Positions 1 through 6,128 of a stretch of 9,075 nt of DNA are shown one piece after another. The stretch is from Dehalococcoidia bacterium (GTDB taxonomy: Bacteria > Chloroflexota > Dehalococcoidia > UBA2979). How positions within the stretch are numbered: position 1 is the first letter of the stretch; the number at the start of each line of letters is the position of its first letter. The stretch spans positions 1-9,075 of the forward strand of contig JALOAM010000130.1 in the NCBI GenBank assembly GCA_023228765.1, given 5' to 3'. The notes beneath the pieces were generated by a model. That model did no database searches. It was not told where the DNA came from and saw only the letters and a program-made list of their open reading frames with translations. The translations under genes were made by a program, and so were the position numbers.

Positions 1-110
1 GCCGCGGATACCTGGGTTGGGACGCCCCGATGCTCCGCCTACGCTCCGACGCCTGTCAACCGGCTCGTGGACGCGAAGGTCGGAGGGTGCTGGCGGGGTC
101 CGTCGCAGAG

Positions 111-116
111 TAGGCT
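111..116 (+). promoter_or_regulatory. Candidate -10 hexamer for the glycine-zipper gene
   Basis: TAGGCT fits TAnnnT and would place a transcription start near 123, giving a leader of about 16 bases that contains the GGAGG ribosome site of the gene starting at 139. No convincing -35 element is seen at 16-18 bp upstream. Another TAnnnT match (TACGCT) lies at 40-45. This is a motif match only. Confidence 0.25.
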
Positions 117-138
117 CATCGCGACGATGGAGGTGTCC

Positions 139-297
139 ATGGACCGAGACAAGAGCACCGGCGCCGGGCTCGCTCTGGGCATGACGCTGGGTGTCGCCAT
201 CGGCGTTGCGCTGGACAACATCGCCATCGGCGTCGCGGTCGGACTCACCCTCGGCGCTGCCTTCGGTGCCGAAGGCCGGAAAGCGGGCGGCGAGTAG
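139..297 (+). CDS. Small glycine-zipper membrane protein, 52 aa
   Basis: This is a short hydrophobic peptide. A charged head (MDRDKST) is followed by two Gly/Ala/Val-rich segments at about residues 8-24 and 27-44, separated by a conserved-looking LDN turn, and then a polar tail (EGRKAGGE). The regular small-residue spacing (GxxxG-like steps such as GLALG, GVAIG, GVAVG) is the glycine-zipper pattern of tightly packed transmembrane helix pairs. Many bacteria carry similar small uncharacterised proteins, but the function is unknown and I assign none. The start at 139 is preferred over the upstream in-frame ATGs at 67 and 127 because GGAGG (129-133) sits five bases before it. The gene is monocistronic in appearance, converges on the ErpA-type gene and ends 42 bases before a shared hairpin terminator. 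It was probably missed or over-extended in some annotations because of its size. Confidence 0.7.
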   Translation: MDRDKSTGAGLALGMTLGVAIGVALDNIAIGVAVGLTLGAAFGAEGRKAGGE

Positions 298-338
298 CGC
301 CCTCCGCGCATGTCCAGCATGTGGTACATCGAGCGCGA

Positions 339-364
339 AGAAGCCCCGCTCACGCGGGGCTTCT
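339..364. terminator. Bidirectional intrinsic-type terminator hairpin
   Basis: A perfect 11-bp stem (AGAAGCCCCGC at 339-349 with its complement at 354-364) closes a TCAC tetraloop. It lies between two convergent genes that end at 297 (+) and 388 (-), which is where a shared terminator is expected. The + strand is followed by CGTTGT, only mildly U-rich. The arm ends (AGAA/TTCT) give an A/T-flanked stem usable from both directions. Confidence 0.8.
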
Positions 365-387
365 CGTTGTGCCTCGAACGGTGGGTC

Positions 388-831
388 TTAGTGGCAGGGG
401 CGGGGAGTGCCGCCGCCGCCGGCGGCCTGGAAGGACGAGCCACAGGCGCAGGAGGAGGTCGCGTTCGGGTTGTAGATCGTGAAGCCGGACTTCATGAGGT
501 CCTCGACGTAGTCGATCTCGGCGCCGGCGATCATCGGCTTCGATTCCTGGTCGACGACGACGCGGACGCCGTCCTCCAGCTCCACCACCTCGTCGCCGTC
601 CTCCACGAAGGGGGCGATCGACATGCCGTACTGGTAGCCGGAACAGCCGCCGCCCACCACGAACACGCGGAGGAGGCTGTCGCCCTGGCCCTTGGACTCC
701 AGGATGCCCTTCGCCTTCACGGCGGCGCGGTCCGTGATCGTCACGATCGGGCCGTCGTAGACGGGGGCCTCGGTGATCACGGGCTGGGAGGAAATCGTCG
801 CGCCCATGCCGGGCAGCGGAGTGGTTGTCAT
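388..831 (-). CDS. erpA: A-type iron-sulfur cluster carrier (ErpA/IscA/HesB family)
   Basis: A-type carriers bind [2Fe-2S]/[4Fe-4S] clusters and pass them to apo-targets in the cytoplasm. From the start at 831 the protein is 147 aa. The family core runs from about residue 28 to 134, with the three conserved cysteines: C63 in GGGCSGYQYG, and C128 and C130 in the C-terminal SSCACGSSF motif. The GGGCSG-QYG and NPNA--CxCGSSF signatures resemble ErpA more than SufA or IscA. There is a non-conserved N-terminal extension of about 25 residues, and an unusual tail after the core (GGGGTPRPCH) that adds a fourth cysteine (C146) and a terminal histidine. Two ATGs are adjacent (834 and 831); GAGGG lies six bases before the one at 831 and three before 834, so 831 is preferred. 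The gene lies 63 bp downstream of the dehydrogenase on the same strand and ends at a hairpin terminator. The desulfurase and SufR-like regulator 3-4 kb away suggest a common Fe-S role. Confidence 0.9.
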   Translation of the reverse strand: MTTTPLPGMGATISSQPVITEAPVYDGPIVTITDRAAVKAKGILESKGQGDSLLRVFVVGGGCSGYQYGMSIAPFVEDGDEVVELEDGVRVVVDQESKPMIAGAEIDYVEDLMKSGFTIYNPNATSSCACGSSFQAAGGGGTPRPCH

Positions 832-856
832 CATCGTCCCTCTCGGGTGCGTCTCC

Positions 857-862
857 AGTTTA
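857..862 (-). promoter_or_regulatory. Candidate -10 hexamer of the erpA-type gene
   Basis: TAAACT on the minus strand matches TAnnnT with 5 of 6 consensus bases. It lies in the gap downstream of the dehydrogenase stop codon and would give a leader of about 20 bases including the GAGGG ribosome site. No good -35 is seen. If real, the carrier can be expressed separately from the upstream dehydrogenase. Confidence 0.35.
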
Positions 863-894
863 GCAGCGGAGCGCCGTCGCGGCACAGTAGAAAT

Positions 895-2265
895 TCATGC
901 GATCCAGACGGTCTTGGTGTTCACGAAGGAACGGATGCCGGGGGCTGCCAGCTCGCGGCCGTAGCCGGACTTCTTGATGCCGCCGAACGGGAGGCGCGGG
1001 TCGCTTTTCACGATGCCATTGACCGCGACGTGGCCTGCCTCGATCTCCGGGGCGAGGCGTTTGCCGCGCTCCGGGTCCGTGAAGATCGCGGCGCCGAGGC
1101 CGAAGCGGGAGTCGTTCGCGACGCGGATCGCCTCCGCCTCGTCGGCGACGCGGACTACGGCGGCCAGCGGACCAAAGGTCTCCTCCCGCATCGCCGTCTG
1201 GTCCGGGCGCGAGTCCGCGAGGAGCGTGGGCTGGAAGAAGCACCCCGGCCCGTCGAGGGCCTTGCCGCCGGAGGCGATGCGTGCGCCCTCGCGCACGCTG
1301 CGTTCGAGCTGGTCTGCGAGGTCCTCCACGAGGTCGCGCCGCGCGAGGGGGCCGACGTCCGTGTCCTCGCTCGTGGGATCGCCGACCGCGAGGGCCTCCA
1401 TGTGCTGTCGCATGCCCTCGACGACGCGGTCGTAGACGGGCGCCTCGACGATGAACCGCTTCGCGGCGATGCAGGACTGACCGGAGTTGATGACCCGCGC
1501 CCGTACGGCGTGCTCGACGGCGGCGTCGAGGTCTGCGTCCGCGAGGATGATGAACGGATCCGAGCCGCCGAGTTCAAGGACGGACGGCTTGATCGCCTGC
1601 CCCGCGGCCGCGCCGATGGCGCTCCCCGCGGCCTCGGAGCCGGTGAGGGTGACCGCGGCGATGCGGTCGTCCGCGACCATCGAGGTCGCCGTGCCGGCAG
1701 AGATCAGCAGGCTCTGGAAGATGCCGTCCGGGGCGCCCGCCTCGCGAAACACGCCCTCGATCGCCTGGGAGCAGCCGGGGACGTTGGAGGCGTGCTTCAG
1801 GATCCCGGCGTTGCCGGCCATGAGCGCCGGGGCCGCGAAGCGGAAGACCTGCCAGAACGGGAAGTTCCACGGCATCACGGCCAGCACCGTGCCGAGCGGA
1901 TCGAAGCGCACGAACGACTCGTTCGCGTCCGTGATCGCCATCTCCGGGGCGAGGAGGCGCTCGCCTTCCTCGGCGAAGTAGTCGCAGGCCACCGCGCACT
2001 TCTCCACCTCGGAGCGGGCTTCGCGGATCGGCTTCCCCATCTCGGAGGTGATCAGCCGCGCGTACTCCTCCTGCCGCTCGCGGAGGATGCGTCCCGCCGC
2101 CGCGACCACCGCGGCGCGCGCGTGGAACGGCTGGCGGCGCCAGTCGCGGTAGGCCTCGACCGACCGGTCGAGGGCGGCGTCGACGCGCCCCTCGTCCGAG
2201 TCGTACTCGGCGATGGGCTTCCCGGTAGCCGGGTTGATGGCGGTGATGGTGTCGGTGGTCGTCAT
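895..2265 (-). CDS. NAD(P)-dependent succinate-semialdehyde dehydrogenase (Sad/YneI-type aldehyde dehydrogenase)
   Basis: This is an aldehyde dehydrogenase superfamily enzyme of 456 aa, the usual length, oxidising an aldehyde to the acid with NAD(P)+. All expected residues are present: oxyanion Asn134 (MPWNFPFWQ), cofactor-binding Lys157 (LKHASN), general base Glu231 (LELGGSDPF), nucleophile Cys265 (NSGQSCIAAKRF), Glu363 (EETFGP), and the C-terminal FGGIKKSGYGREL motif at about 427-439. The KHASNVPGC, LELGGSDPF and SGQ-C-AAKRF signatures match the E. coli Sad (YneI) succinate-semialdehyde dehydrogenase branch, so that substrate is likely but not proven. The start at 2265 follows GAGGAGG with six-base spacing; a longer reading to 2316 lacks support. 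The MFS transporter gene upstream ends 103 bp away on the same strand. Transport and oxidation of a small carboxylate or semialdehyde (for example GABA or 4-hydroxybutyrate breakdown) is an inference. Confidence 0.92.
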   Translation of the reverse strand: MTTTDTITAINPATGKPIAEYDSDEGRVDAALDRSVEAYRDWRRQPFHARAAVVAAAGRILRERQEEYARLITSEMGKPIREARSEVEKCAVACDYFAEEGERLLAPEMAITDANESFVRFDPLGTVLAVMPWNFPFWQVFRFAAPALMAGNAGILKHASNVPGCSQAIEGVFREAGAPDGIFQSLLISAGTATSMVADDRIAAVTLTGSEAAGSAIGAAAGQAIKPSVLELGGSDPFIILADADLDAAVEHAVRARVINSGQSCIAAKRFIVEAPVYDRVVEGMRQHMEALAVGDPTSEDTDVGPLARRDLVEDLADQLERSVREGARIASGGKALDGPGCFFQPTLLADSRPDQTAMREETFGPLAAVVRVADEAEAIRVANDSRFGLGAAIFTDPERGKRLAPEIEAGHVAVNGIVKSDPRLPFGGIKKSGYGRELAAPGIRSFVNTKTVWIA

Positions 2266-2271
2266 GGTGGA

Positions 2272-2301
2272 CCTCCTCGGACGTTGCTCCCGGCGAGCGT
2301 A
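2272..2301 (-). promoter_or_regulatory. Dehydrogenase ribosome site and candidate -10
   Basis: On the minus strand GAGGAGG (2278-2272) precedes the ATG at 2265 by six bases and fixes the start. Further upstream TACGCT (2301-2296) fits TAnnnT and would start transcription near 2289, leaving a leader of about 24 bases. The ribosome site is strong. The promoter is only a motif match without a clear -35, although the same TACGCT hexamer recurs ahead of two other genes here. Confidence 0.5.
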
Positions 2302-2368
2302 CGCCGAGGGTGGCATGGGAATCCTCCCGCGGTCGCCGAGGGCGTATCGGATGCGTGGAGGGCGACGG

Positions 2369-3715
2369 TCAGGCGCGGGCAGCGATCTCGGGTGTCTCGT
2401 CGTCCTCGTCCGCCTCGATGGCAGCGCGCTCAGCCTCCCATGCCTCCTCGGCCTCGCGCTCGTACTGCTCGATGAGGGTCCGCGGCGCGGTCGCCATCAG
2501 CATGAGCGGCACGCCGAGGGCGACCACGATGCCGGAGACGAGCCAGGCCTGCGTGTAGCCGCCGGTGGCATCGAACAGGTAGCCGACGAGCCAGGCGCCC
2601 ACCGCGCTCCCCGTCGTGAACATCAACCGGCCCCAGCCGTTGATCTGACCGAAGTGCTTCGTGCCGAAGTAGTCCGCGAGCATCGCGGGCCGCACCGGCA
2701 CGATCCCGCCGAACCCGGGCGCGATCACGACCACCGCAGCCATCGCCGTCCAGAACGAGTCCGCGAACACCAGCATCAGCTCGCCCGCTGACATCAGCGC
2801 GAGCGCCGCTGCGATGCAGTAGCGCTTCTCGATCCGGTCGGCGAGATAGCCGAACCCGAGCCGCCCCACGATCGAGGTGAGCGTGAACACGGTGGCGGTC
2901 GCGCCCGCCGCCGTCGTCGAGAGGCCGATGGTGACCTCCATGTAGGGGATCTGGTGCACGATGAAGCCGGCGGACCCGAGCTGCGCCAGGATGATCGCCG
3001 CACTGAAGAAGGCGAATGCCCGGGTGCGGATCGCGACCTTCGGCGGCATGCCCCAGTCGTAGTGCCGCGCCACTTCGCCCTCGGCCAGGGGGATGCCGTC
3101 CATCGGCTGGTGATGGTCGCGGGGCCGAGCGCGCACGAAACGCGCTGCCGCCAGCCCGACCACGAGGATGAGGATCGCGATGATGCGGAGCGCCGTCCTC
3201 CAGCCGAGCTCGTCGACGAGGTAGGCGAAGACCACCACCATCACCCCGCCGAGGCCCGCGCCCACGGTCATGAAGGACATGGCCCGTGCGCGGCGGCGGC
3301 GGAACCATGTCGCGATGGCCGACTGGCCGACCTGGCCTCCGGCGGCGGTGGTCCCGATCGCGATGACGAGCATCGCTGAGTAGAACTGCCAGATGTTCTG
3401 CATCACGGAGATGAGCAGGACGCCCAGCACCATCAGCAGGATGCCCGCGAACAGCGTCCGTCGCGGCCCCCATCGGTCGATCATGTACCCCACGAGGGGT
3501 GACGCGACGCCGCCGACCTCCGACCGCACGGAGAAGGCGACGGAGGTCGCCGCCGCGCTCCAGCCGAACTCCTCGCGGACGCTCGTGAAGATCGCGCCGA
3601 AGCCGTAGAGGAAGGAGGAGGAGATGAGGAAGACGATGAATCCGGCCGCGATCACGACGACCCAGCCTTCGTACAAGCTGGTCCTGGGGGTTGGTCTCAG
3701 GTCGGAGAGGGCCAT
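2369..3715 (-). CDS. MFS transporter, OFA/monocarboxylate-like (12 TM)
   Basis: Major facilitator superfamily permease of 448 aa with about twelve hydrophobic helices in two halves (roughly residues 16-195 and 232-411) joined by a polar loop rich in charged and His residues (196-230). The motif A loop between TM2 and TM3 is clear (GYMIDRWGPRRTL, 76-88), and its second-half counterpart is GYLADRIEKR (289-298). The opening (LYEGWVVVIAAG...YGFGAIF) and the layout resemble the oxalate:formate antiporter/monocarboxylate transporter group, so an organic-anion substrate is probable but unspecified. The C-terminus is a soluble acidic/Ala-rich helical tail (about 412-448, EREAEEAWEAERAAIEADEDD), possibly coiled. 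The ATG at 3715 has no Shine-Dalgarno sequence and an in-frame stop lies just upstream; a -10-like AATGAT ends five bases before it, so translation may be leaderless. The dehydrogenase follows on the same strand. Confidence 0.88.
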   Translation of the reverse strand: MALSDLRPTPRTSLYEGWVVVIAAGFIVFLISSSFLYGFGAIFTSVREEFGWSAAATSVAFSVRSEVGGVASPLVGYMIDRWGPRRTLFAGILLMVLGVLLISVMQNIWQFYSAMLVIAIGTTAAGGQVGQSAIATWFRRRRARAMSFMTVGAGLGGVMVVVFAYLVDELGWRTALRIIAILILVVGLAAARFVRARPRDHHQPMDGIPLAEGEVARHYDWGMPPKVAIRTRAFAFFSAAIILAQLGSAGFIVHQIPYMEVTIGLSTTAAGATATVFTLTSIVGRLGFGYLADRIEKRYCIAAALALMSAGELMLVFADSFWTAMAAVVVIAPGFGGIVPVRPAMLADYFGTKHFGQINGWGRLMFTTGSAVGAWLVGYLFDATGGYTQAWLVSGIVVALGVPLMLMATAPRTLIEQYEREAEEAWEAERAAIEADEDDETPEIAARA

Positions 3716-3817
3716 CCTGAATCATTCACATGGGCCCGCGTTAGGGGCGAGGAATGTTCGGCGCGCCATCACAAGAACACGGTCGTGATGCGATCCAAGG
3801 GGCGCGTGCCGTCCGCG

Positions 3818-4498
3818 CTACGCGCTCCGCACGAGGTAGCCGCACTGGAACTCGTGCGGCACGCGGTCCTCGGGGAGGGGGGCCACCTCGGCGCCGATGA
3901 GCGCGCCGAGCAGGTGCTGGTCGTGCTCGCATGGCTGCATCCGGGCGGTGGGGTCCTCGACGCGGGCACAGAGGCATCCGCGGCCGAGGAGGTAGATGTC
4001 GCTGTCCTCCACGAGGACCTCGAAGTCGATGCCTTCCTCGGCGACGAGGTCGGCGACGGAGCGGGCGCGTGCCTCGAGCGTGTTGCCCTGGACGCGCGGG
4101 GCGTACTCGGCGGCGATGCGCGAGGCCATCCGGTCGAAGACGACGCCGGCGATCTCGCGGCCGCTGCGCCCGGTGGTCTCGCCCTCGCCGAGGGCGACGA
4201 TCTCGCCGAGGAGGCGCTGCGTCATCCGCACGTAGTGGTGCTGGAACTTGCCCGCGCCCGCCTCGGTCAGCGCGAAGACGTGCTTCGGGCGACCCGTGCC
4301 ACCTCTGACCTGTGTCACGGACACGAAGTTGTCGCGGAGCAGCACGTCGAGGTGGCGTCGCACCGTGGCCGGGGCGAGGCCGACCTCCCGCGCGAGTTCG
4401 TCGACGGACATGGAGGTGTGACGCCGGAGCAGTGCGAGGATCTCCTCGCGGGTGCCATCCATGCGTCGGGCTCCGGTGGACCTGGCTCCTACGGGCAT
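3818..4498 (-). CDS. SufR-like winged-helix regulator with C-terminal cysteine (Fe-S) motif
   Basis: DeoR/ArsR-like transcriptional regulator of 226 aa. An N-terminal winged helix (about residues 14-75) includes TREEILALLRRHTSMSVDEL, a recognition region APATVRRHLDVL, and a wing RGGTGRPKHVFALT. The C-terminal half holds cysteines C175, C177, C190 and C219. C177-x12-C190-x28-C219 fits the CX12CX13CX14C cluster motif I recall for cyanobacterial SufR, with the third cysteine position occupied by Glu. SufR proteins bind an Fe-S cluster and repress suf/isc genes when clusters are plentiful. Divergence from a cysteine desulfurase strengthens this call. The start is ambiguous: ATG 4498 lies six bases after a TACGCT hexamer (leaderless), whereas ATG 4462 has GGAG eight bases upstream and would give 214 aa. 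A generic COG2345-type regulator without a cluster is the alternative. Confidence 0.75.
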   Translation of the reverse strand: MPVGARSTGARRMDGTREEILALLRRHTSMSVDELAREVGLAPATVRRHLDVLLRDNFVSVTQVRGGTGRPKHVFALTEAGAGKFQHHYVRMTQRLLGEIVALGEGETTGRSGREIAGVVFDRMASRIAAEYAPRVQGNTLEARARSVADLVAEEGIDFEVLVEDSDIYLLGRGCLCARVEDPTARMQPCEHDQHLLGALIGAEVAPLPEDRVPHEFQCGYLVRSA

Positions 4499-4504
4499 GT
4501 GGTT

Positions 4505-4510
4505 AGCGTA
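4505..4510 (-). promoter_or_regulatory. Candidate -10 of the SufR-like regulator
   Basis: TACGCT on the minus strand ends exactly six bases before the ATG at 4498, which would put the transcription start at that ATG. The -35 region is weak: TTGCAC occurs, but at 20-bp spacing. The same transcript would also give a 36-base leader for the alternative start at 4462. Confidence 0.4.
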
Positions 4511-4532
4511 CCGAAGTTTGAACCCTTTAGGT

Positions 4533-4548
4533 GCAAAGAATGCGCAAA
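4533..4548. promoter_or_regulatory. Helically phased GCAAA direct repeat upstream of the regulator
   Basis: GCAAA occurs at 4533-4537 and again at 4544-4548, a period of 11 bp, about one helical turn (TTTGC twice on the minus strand). It lies in the AT-richer divergent region, upstream of the regulator -10. Such phasing is typical of paired protein-binding half-sites on one DNA face. Protein binding is inferred, not shown. Confidence 0.35.
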
Positions 4549-4562
4549 ACTGCCATCTCTGG

Positions 4563-4586
4563 GCCCTCACTCCAAATCTGGAGGGC
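4563..4586. promoter_or_regulatory. Nested inverted repeat, candidate operator in the divergent region
   Basis: A perfect 6-bp inverted repeat, GCCCTC (4563-4568) and GAGGGC (4581-4586), is separated by 12 bp. A second dyad, CTCCA-AATC-TGGAG (4570-4583), is nested within it. The site lies midway between the regulator start and the desulfurase promoter, about 24 bp upstream of the latter's -35. A winged-helix dimer of the divergent regulator is the obvious candidate ligand. It does not match the SufR operators I remember, so assignment to this regulator is inference. Confidence 0.5.
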
Positions 4587-4609
4587 AACACCGAAGGCGA
4601 TGTTTGGTC

Positions 4610-4643
4610 CTGACTCCATCCCGCTCCGGCGTATCCTCAGCGT
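4610..4643 (+). promoter_or_regulatory. Leaderless promoter of the cysteine desulfurase gene
   Basis: CTGACT (4610-4615; 4 of 6 to TTGACA), 16 bp, then TATCCT (4632-4637; 4 of 6 to TATAAT). The -10 ends six bases before the ATG at 4644, so transcription should begin at or next to the start codon. No Shine-Dalgarno sequence is present, which agrees with a leaderless message. The same layout (CTGACC, 17 bp, GATACT, six bases, ATG) occurs ahead of the gene at 8425. Confidence 0.55.
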
Positions 4644-5861
4644 ATGACCGGCCCTCGGACCTACCTCGATCACGCCGCCACCACGCCCCCCGCCCCCGAG
4701 GTGGTGCAGGCGATGCTGCCGTACCTCACGGAGATGTGGCACAACCCGTCCTCGATCTACGTCGAGGCACAGGAGGCGGCGAAGGCCCTCGACCGGTCGC
4801 GGGCGCGCATCGCGCAGCTCGTCGGCGCGGCTGACCCCGACGAGATCGTGTTCACCTCGGGCGGATCGGAGTCGGACAACCTCGCGCTCCGCGGCGTGGT
4901 GGCTGCCTCGACCCGTCGAGGCAAGCACGTGGTCACGACCGGTGTGGAGCACCACGCGGTCCTCGACCCCCTGGAGCAGATGGAGCGCGAGGGCGTGGCC
5001 GAGGTCACGGTGCTCCCGGTGCGCCCCGACGGCTCCGTTGACCCCGCCGCCGTCGAGGACGCCGTCCGCGAGGACACCGTCCTCGTCTCCGTCATGCACG
5101 CGAACAACGAGGTCGGCGCGCTCAACGACATCGCCGAGATCGTCCGGCGCGTGCGTGCGAAGAACCCTCGGACGGTCGTGCACACCGACGCGGTGCAGTC
5201 CGCCGCCCACCTCGGCGTCCACGTCGACCGCCTCGGCGTGGACCTCATGACCTTCACCGCCCACAAGATGTACGGCCCCAGGGGCGCCGGGGCGCTCTAC
5301 GTGCGCCATGGCACGCCGCTGCAGGGCCAGATCCTCGGCGGTGGCCAGGAGCGACGCATCCGCGCCGGCACGGAGAACACCGCCGCCGTGGTCGGGTTTG
5401 CCCGGGCGATGGAACTCGCCGCCGAGCGTCGCGAGGCCGACATCTCCCACGAGCGCGCGCTCCAGGAACGCCTCCTCGAGGAACTCCCGCGCCGCGTCCC
5501 CATGCTCGCGATCACCGGCCCGAAGGATGCGGATAGCCGCCTCCCCGGCAACGTCTCCTGCGCCGTCGGCTTCGTGGAGGGCGAGTCCGTCCTTCTCGCG
5601 CTCGATCTCGCCGGCATCGCGGCATCCTCGGGCTCCGCGTGCACCACGGGCTCCGTCGAGCCCTCGCACGTCCTCGTCGCGATGGGCATGCCCGGCGAGC
5701 TGGCGCGCGGCTCCCTGCGCTTCACGCTCGGCCGTCAGAACACGGAGGCGGACGTCGAACGCGTGCTGGAGGTGCTCCCCGGCATCGTGCAGCGCCTCCG
5801 CGCCCTCTCCCCCATCCCCGTCACCGAGCCGCCCTCGGACTGGGCTCCCTGGTTCGAGTAG
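4644..5861 (+). CDS. nifS: Cysteine desulfurase, group I (IscS/NifS type)
   Basis: PLP-dependent enzyme that takes sulfur from L-cysteine as an enzyme persulfide and supplies it for Fe-S cluster and other thio-cofactor synthesis in the cytoplasm. At 405 aa it has the family length. Visible features are the N-terminal YLDHAATTP signature (7-15), the PLP-phosphate-binding SGGSESDN (72-79), the ring-stacking His in VEHHAVLD (H103), NNEVG (154-158), TDAVQS (181-186), the Schiff-base lysine K208 in FTAHKMYGPRG, and catalytic C333 in SSGSACTTGSVEPSHVL (328-344). That long flexible loop places it in group I, and its GS-EPSHVL reading is nearer NifS than IscS. The symbol reflects sequence type only; nothing here indicates nitrogen fixation. 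There is no IscU scaffold gene beside it. It is divergent from the SufR-like regulator and probably controlled by it. The 3' end is followed by a gene-free repeat block. Confidence 0.95.
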   Translation: MTGPRTYLDHAATTPPAPEVVQAMLPYLTEMWHNPSSIYVEAQEAAKALDRSRARIAQLVGAADPDEIVFTSGGSESDNLALRGVVAASTRRGKHVVTTGVEHHAVLDPLEQMEREGVAEVTVLPVRPDGSVDPAAVEDAVREDTVLVSVMHANNEVGALNDIAEIVRRVRAKNPRTVVHTDAVQSAAHLGVHVDRLGVDLMTFTAHKMYGPRGAGALYVRHGTPLQGQILGGGQERRIRAGTENTAAVVGFARAMELAAERREADISHERALQERLLEELPRRVPMLAITGPKDADSRLPGNVSCAVGFVEGESVLLALDLAGIAASSGSACTTGSVEPSHVLVAMGMPGELARGSLRFTLGRQNTEADVERVLEVLPGIVQRLRALSPIPVTEPPSDWAPWFE

Positions 5862-5880
5862 GGCGGCGGAGCAGACCAGG

Positions 5881-5930
5881 CCTACCCCTCGGACCGCCAC
5901 GCCCTTCACCGGGGAGGGGCAGGGGTGGGG
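5881..5930 (+). repeat. Repeat copy 1, diverged, ending in a G-quadruplex motif
   Basis: This copy has the CCCTTCACC...GGGGAGGGG-AGGGGTGGGG form of the dispersed element but its left arm has decayed. Its right end (5911-5930) reads G4-A-G4-CA-G4-T-G4, a canonical four-tract G-quadruplex motif with loops of one or two bases on the + strand. It starts 50 bases after the desulfurase stop codon. Confidence 0.55.
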
Positions 5931-5985
5931 GACTGCGCTGCTCTTGCAGGACGGACGGTCGACGGACTCGCGATCCTCAGTTGGT

Positions 5986-6037
5986 CCTCACCCCAACCCT
6001 CTCCCGGAACCGGGAGAGGAGGCCGGAGTTGGAGGCG
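5986..6037. repeat. Repeat copy 2 with perfect hairpin
   Basis: CCTCACCCCAACCCTCTCC opens the unit, and a perfect 10-bp stem (CCTCTCCCGG at 5998-6007, complement at 6010-6019) closes on AA. A right flank of the GGCCGGAGTTGGAGG type follows. The element resembles the short palindromic CTCACCCC...GGGAGAGG repeats scattered between genes in many bacteria. Confidence 0.65.
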
Positions 6038-6076
6038 CAGGGCGGGCGCTGTTCGTCGTGTCGCTGGCGGAGCAGA

Positions 6077-6128
6077 CCCTCACGCCAGCCCTCTCCCGCT
6101 TCGCGGGCGAGGGGCCGGAGTCCGGAGG
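6077..6128. repeat. Repeat copy 3 with hairpin
   Basis: CCCTCACGCCAGCCCTCTCC starts the unit. An 11-bp stem with one mismatch (CCCTCTCCCGC at 6089-6099, partner at 6103-6113) closes a TTC loop, followed by GGCCGGAGTCCGGAGGGG. It shares arm sequence and the right flank GGCCGGAGT with copy 2, so the two are homologous units about 91 bp apart. Confidence 0.65.

Noticed and set aside
1..138. Possible RNA gene or tail of an upstream gene at the window start
   Set aside because: No tRNA arms or T-loop consensus could be found, and no frame here shows family features; the stretch is better read as upstream region.
310..2475. A 721-codon open frame on the + strand
   Set aside because: It is antisense to the erpA-type and dehydrogenase genes; its product is Arg/Gly/Ala/Asp-rich low-complexity sequence without any family motif, as expected from GC-rich shadow frames.
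2430..3725. A 431-codon minus-strand frame overlapping the MFS gene
   Set aside because: It is a different frame of the same strand as the transporter; the product is Arg-rich with no membrane segments, while the other frame gives a clean 12-helix MFS protein.
3716..3817. Terminator between the regulator and the transporter gene
   Set aside because: Only short GC complementarity such as GCGCGT/ACGCGC with a 12-base loop was found and no U-tract, so no terminator is called.
3785..4834. A 349-codon + strand frame opposite the regulator
   Set aside because: It is antisense to the winged-helix gene, crosses the divergent promoter region and runs into the desulfurase in another frame, with no recognisable domain.
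4527..5909. A 460-codon minus-strand frame opposite the desulfurase
   Set aside because: It is the antisense shadow of a gene with every cysteine desulfurase motif intact, and the frame runs across the divergent promoter region.
5881..6128. CRISPR-like array
   Set aside because: The units are diverged, palindromic, unevenly spaced and only three in number, without constant-length spacers or cas genes; dispersed intergenic repeats explain them better.
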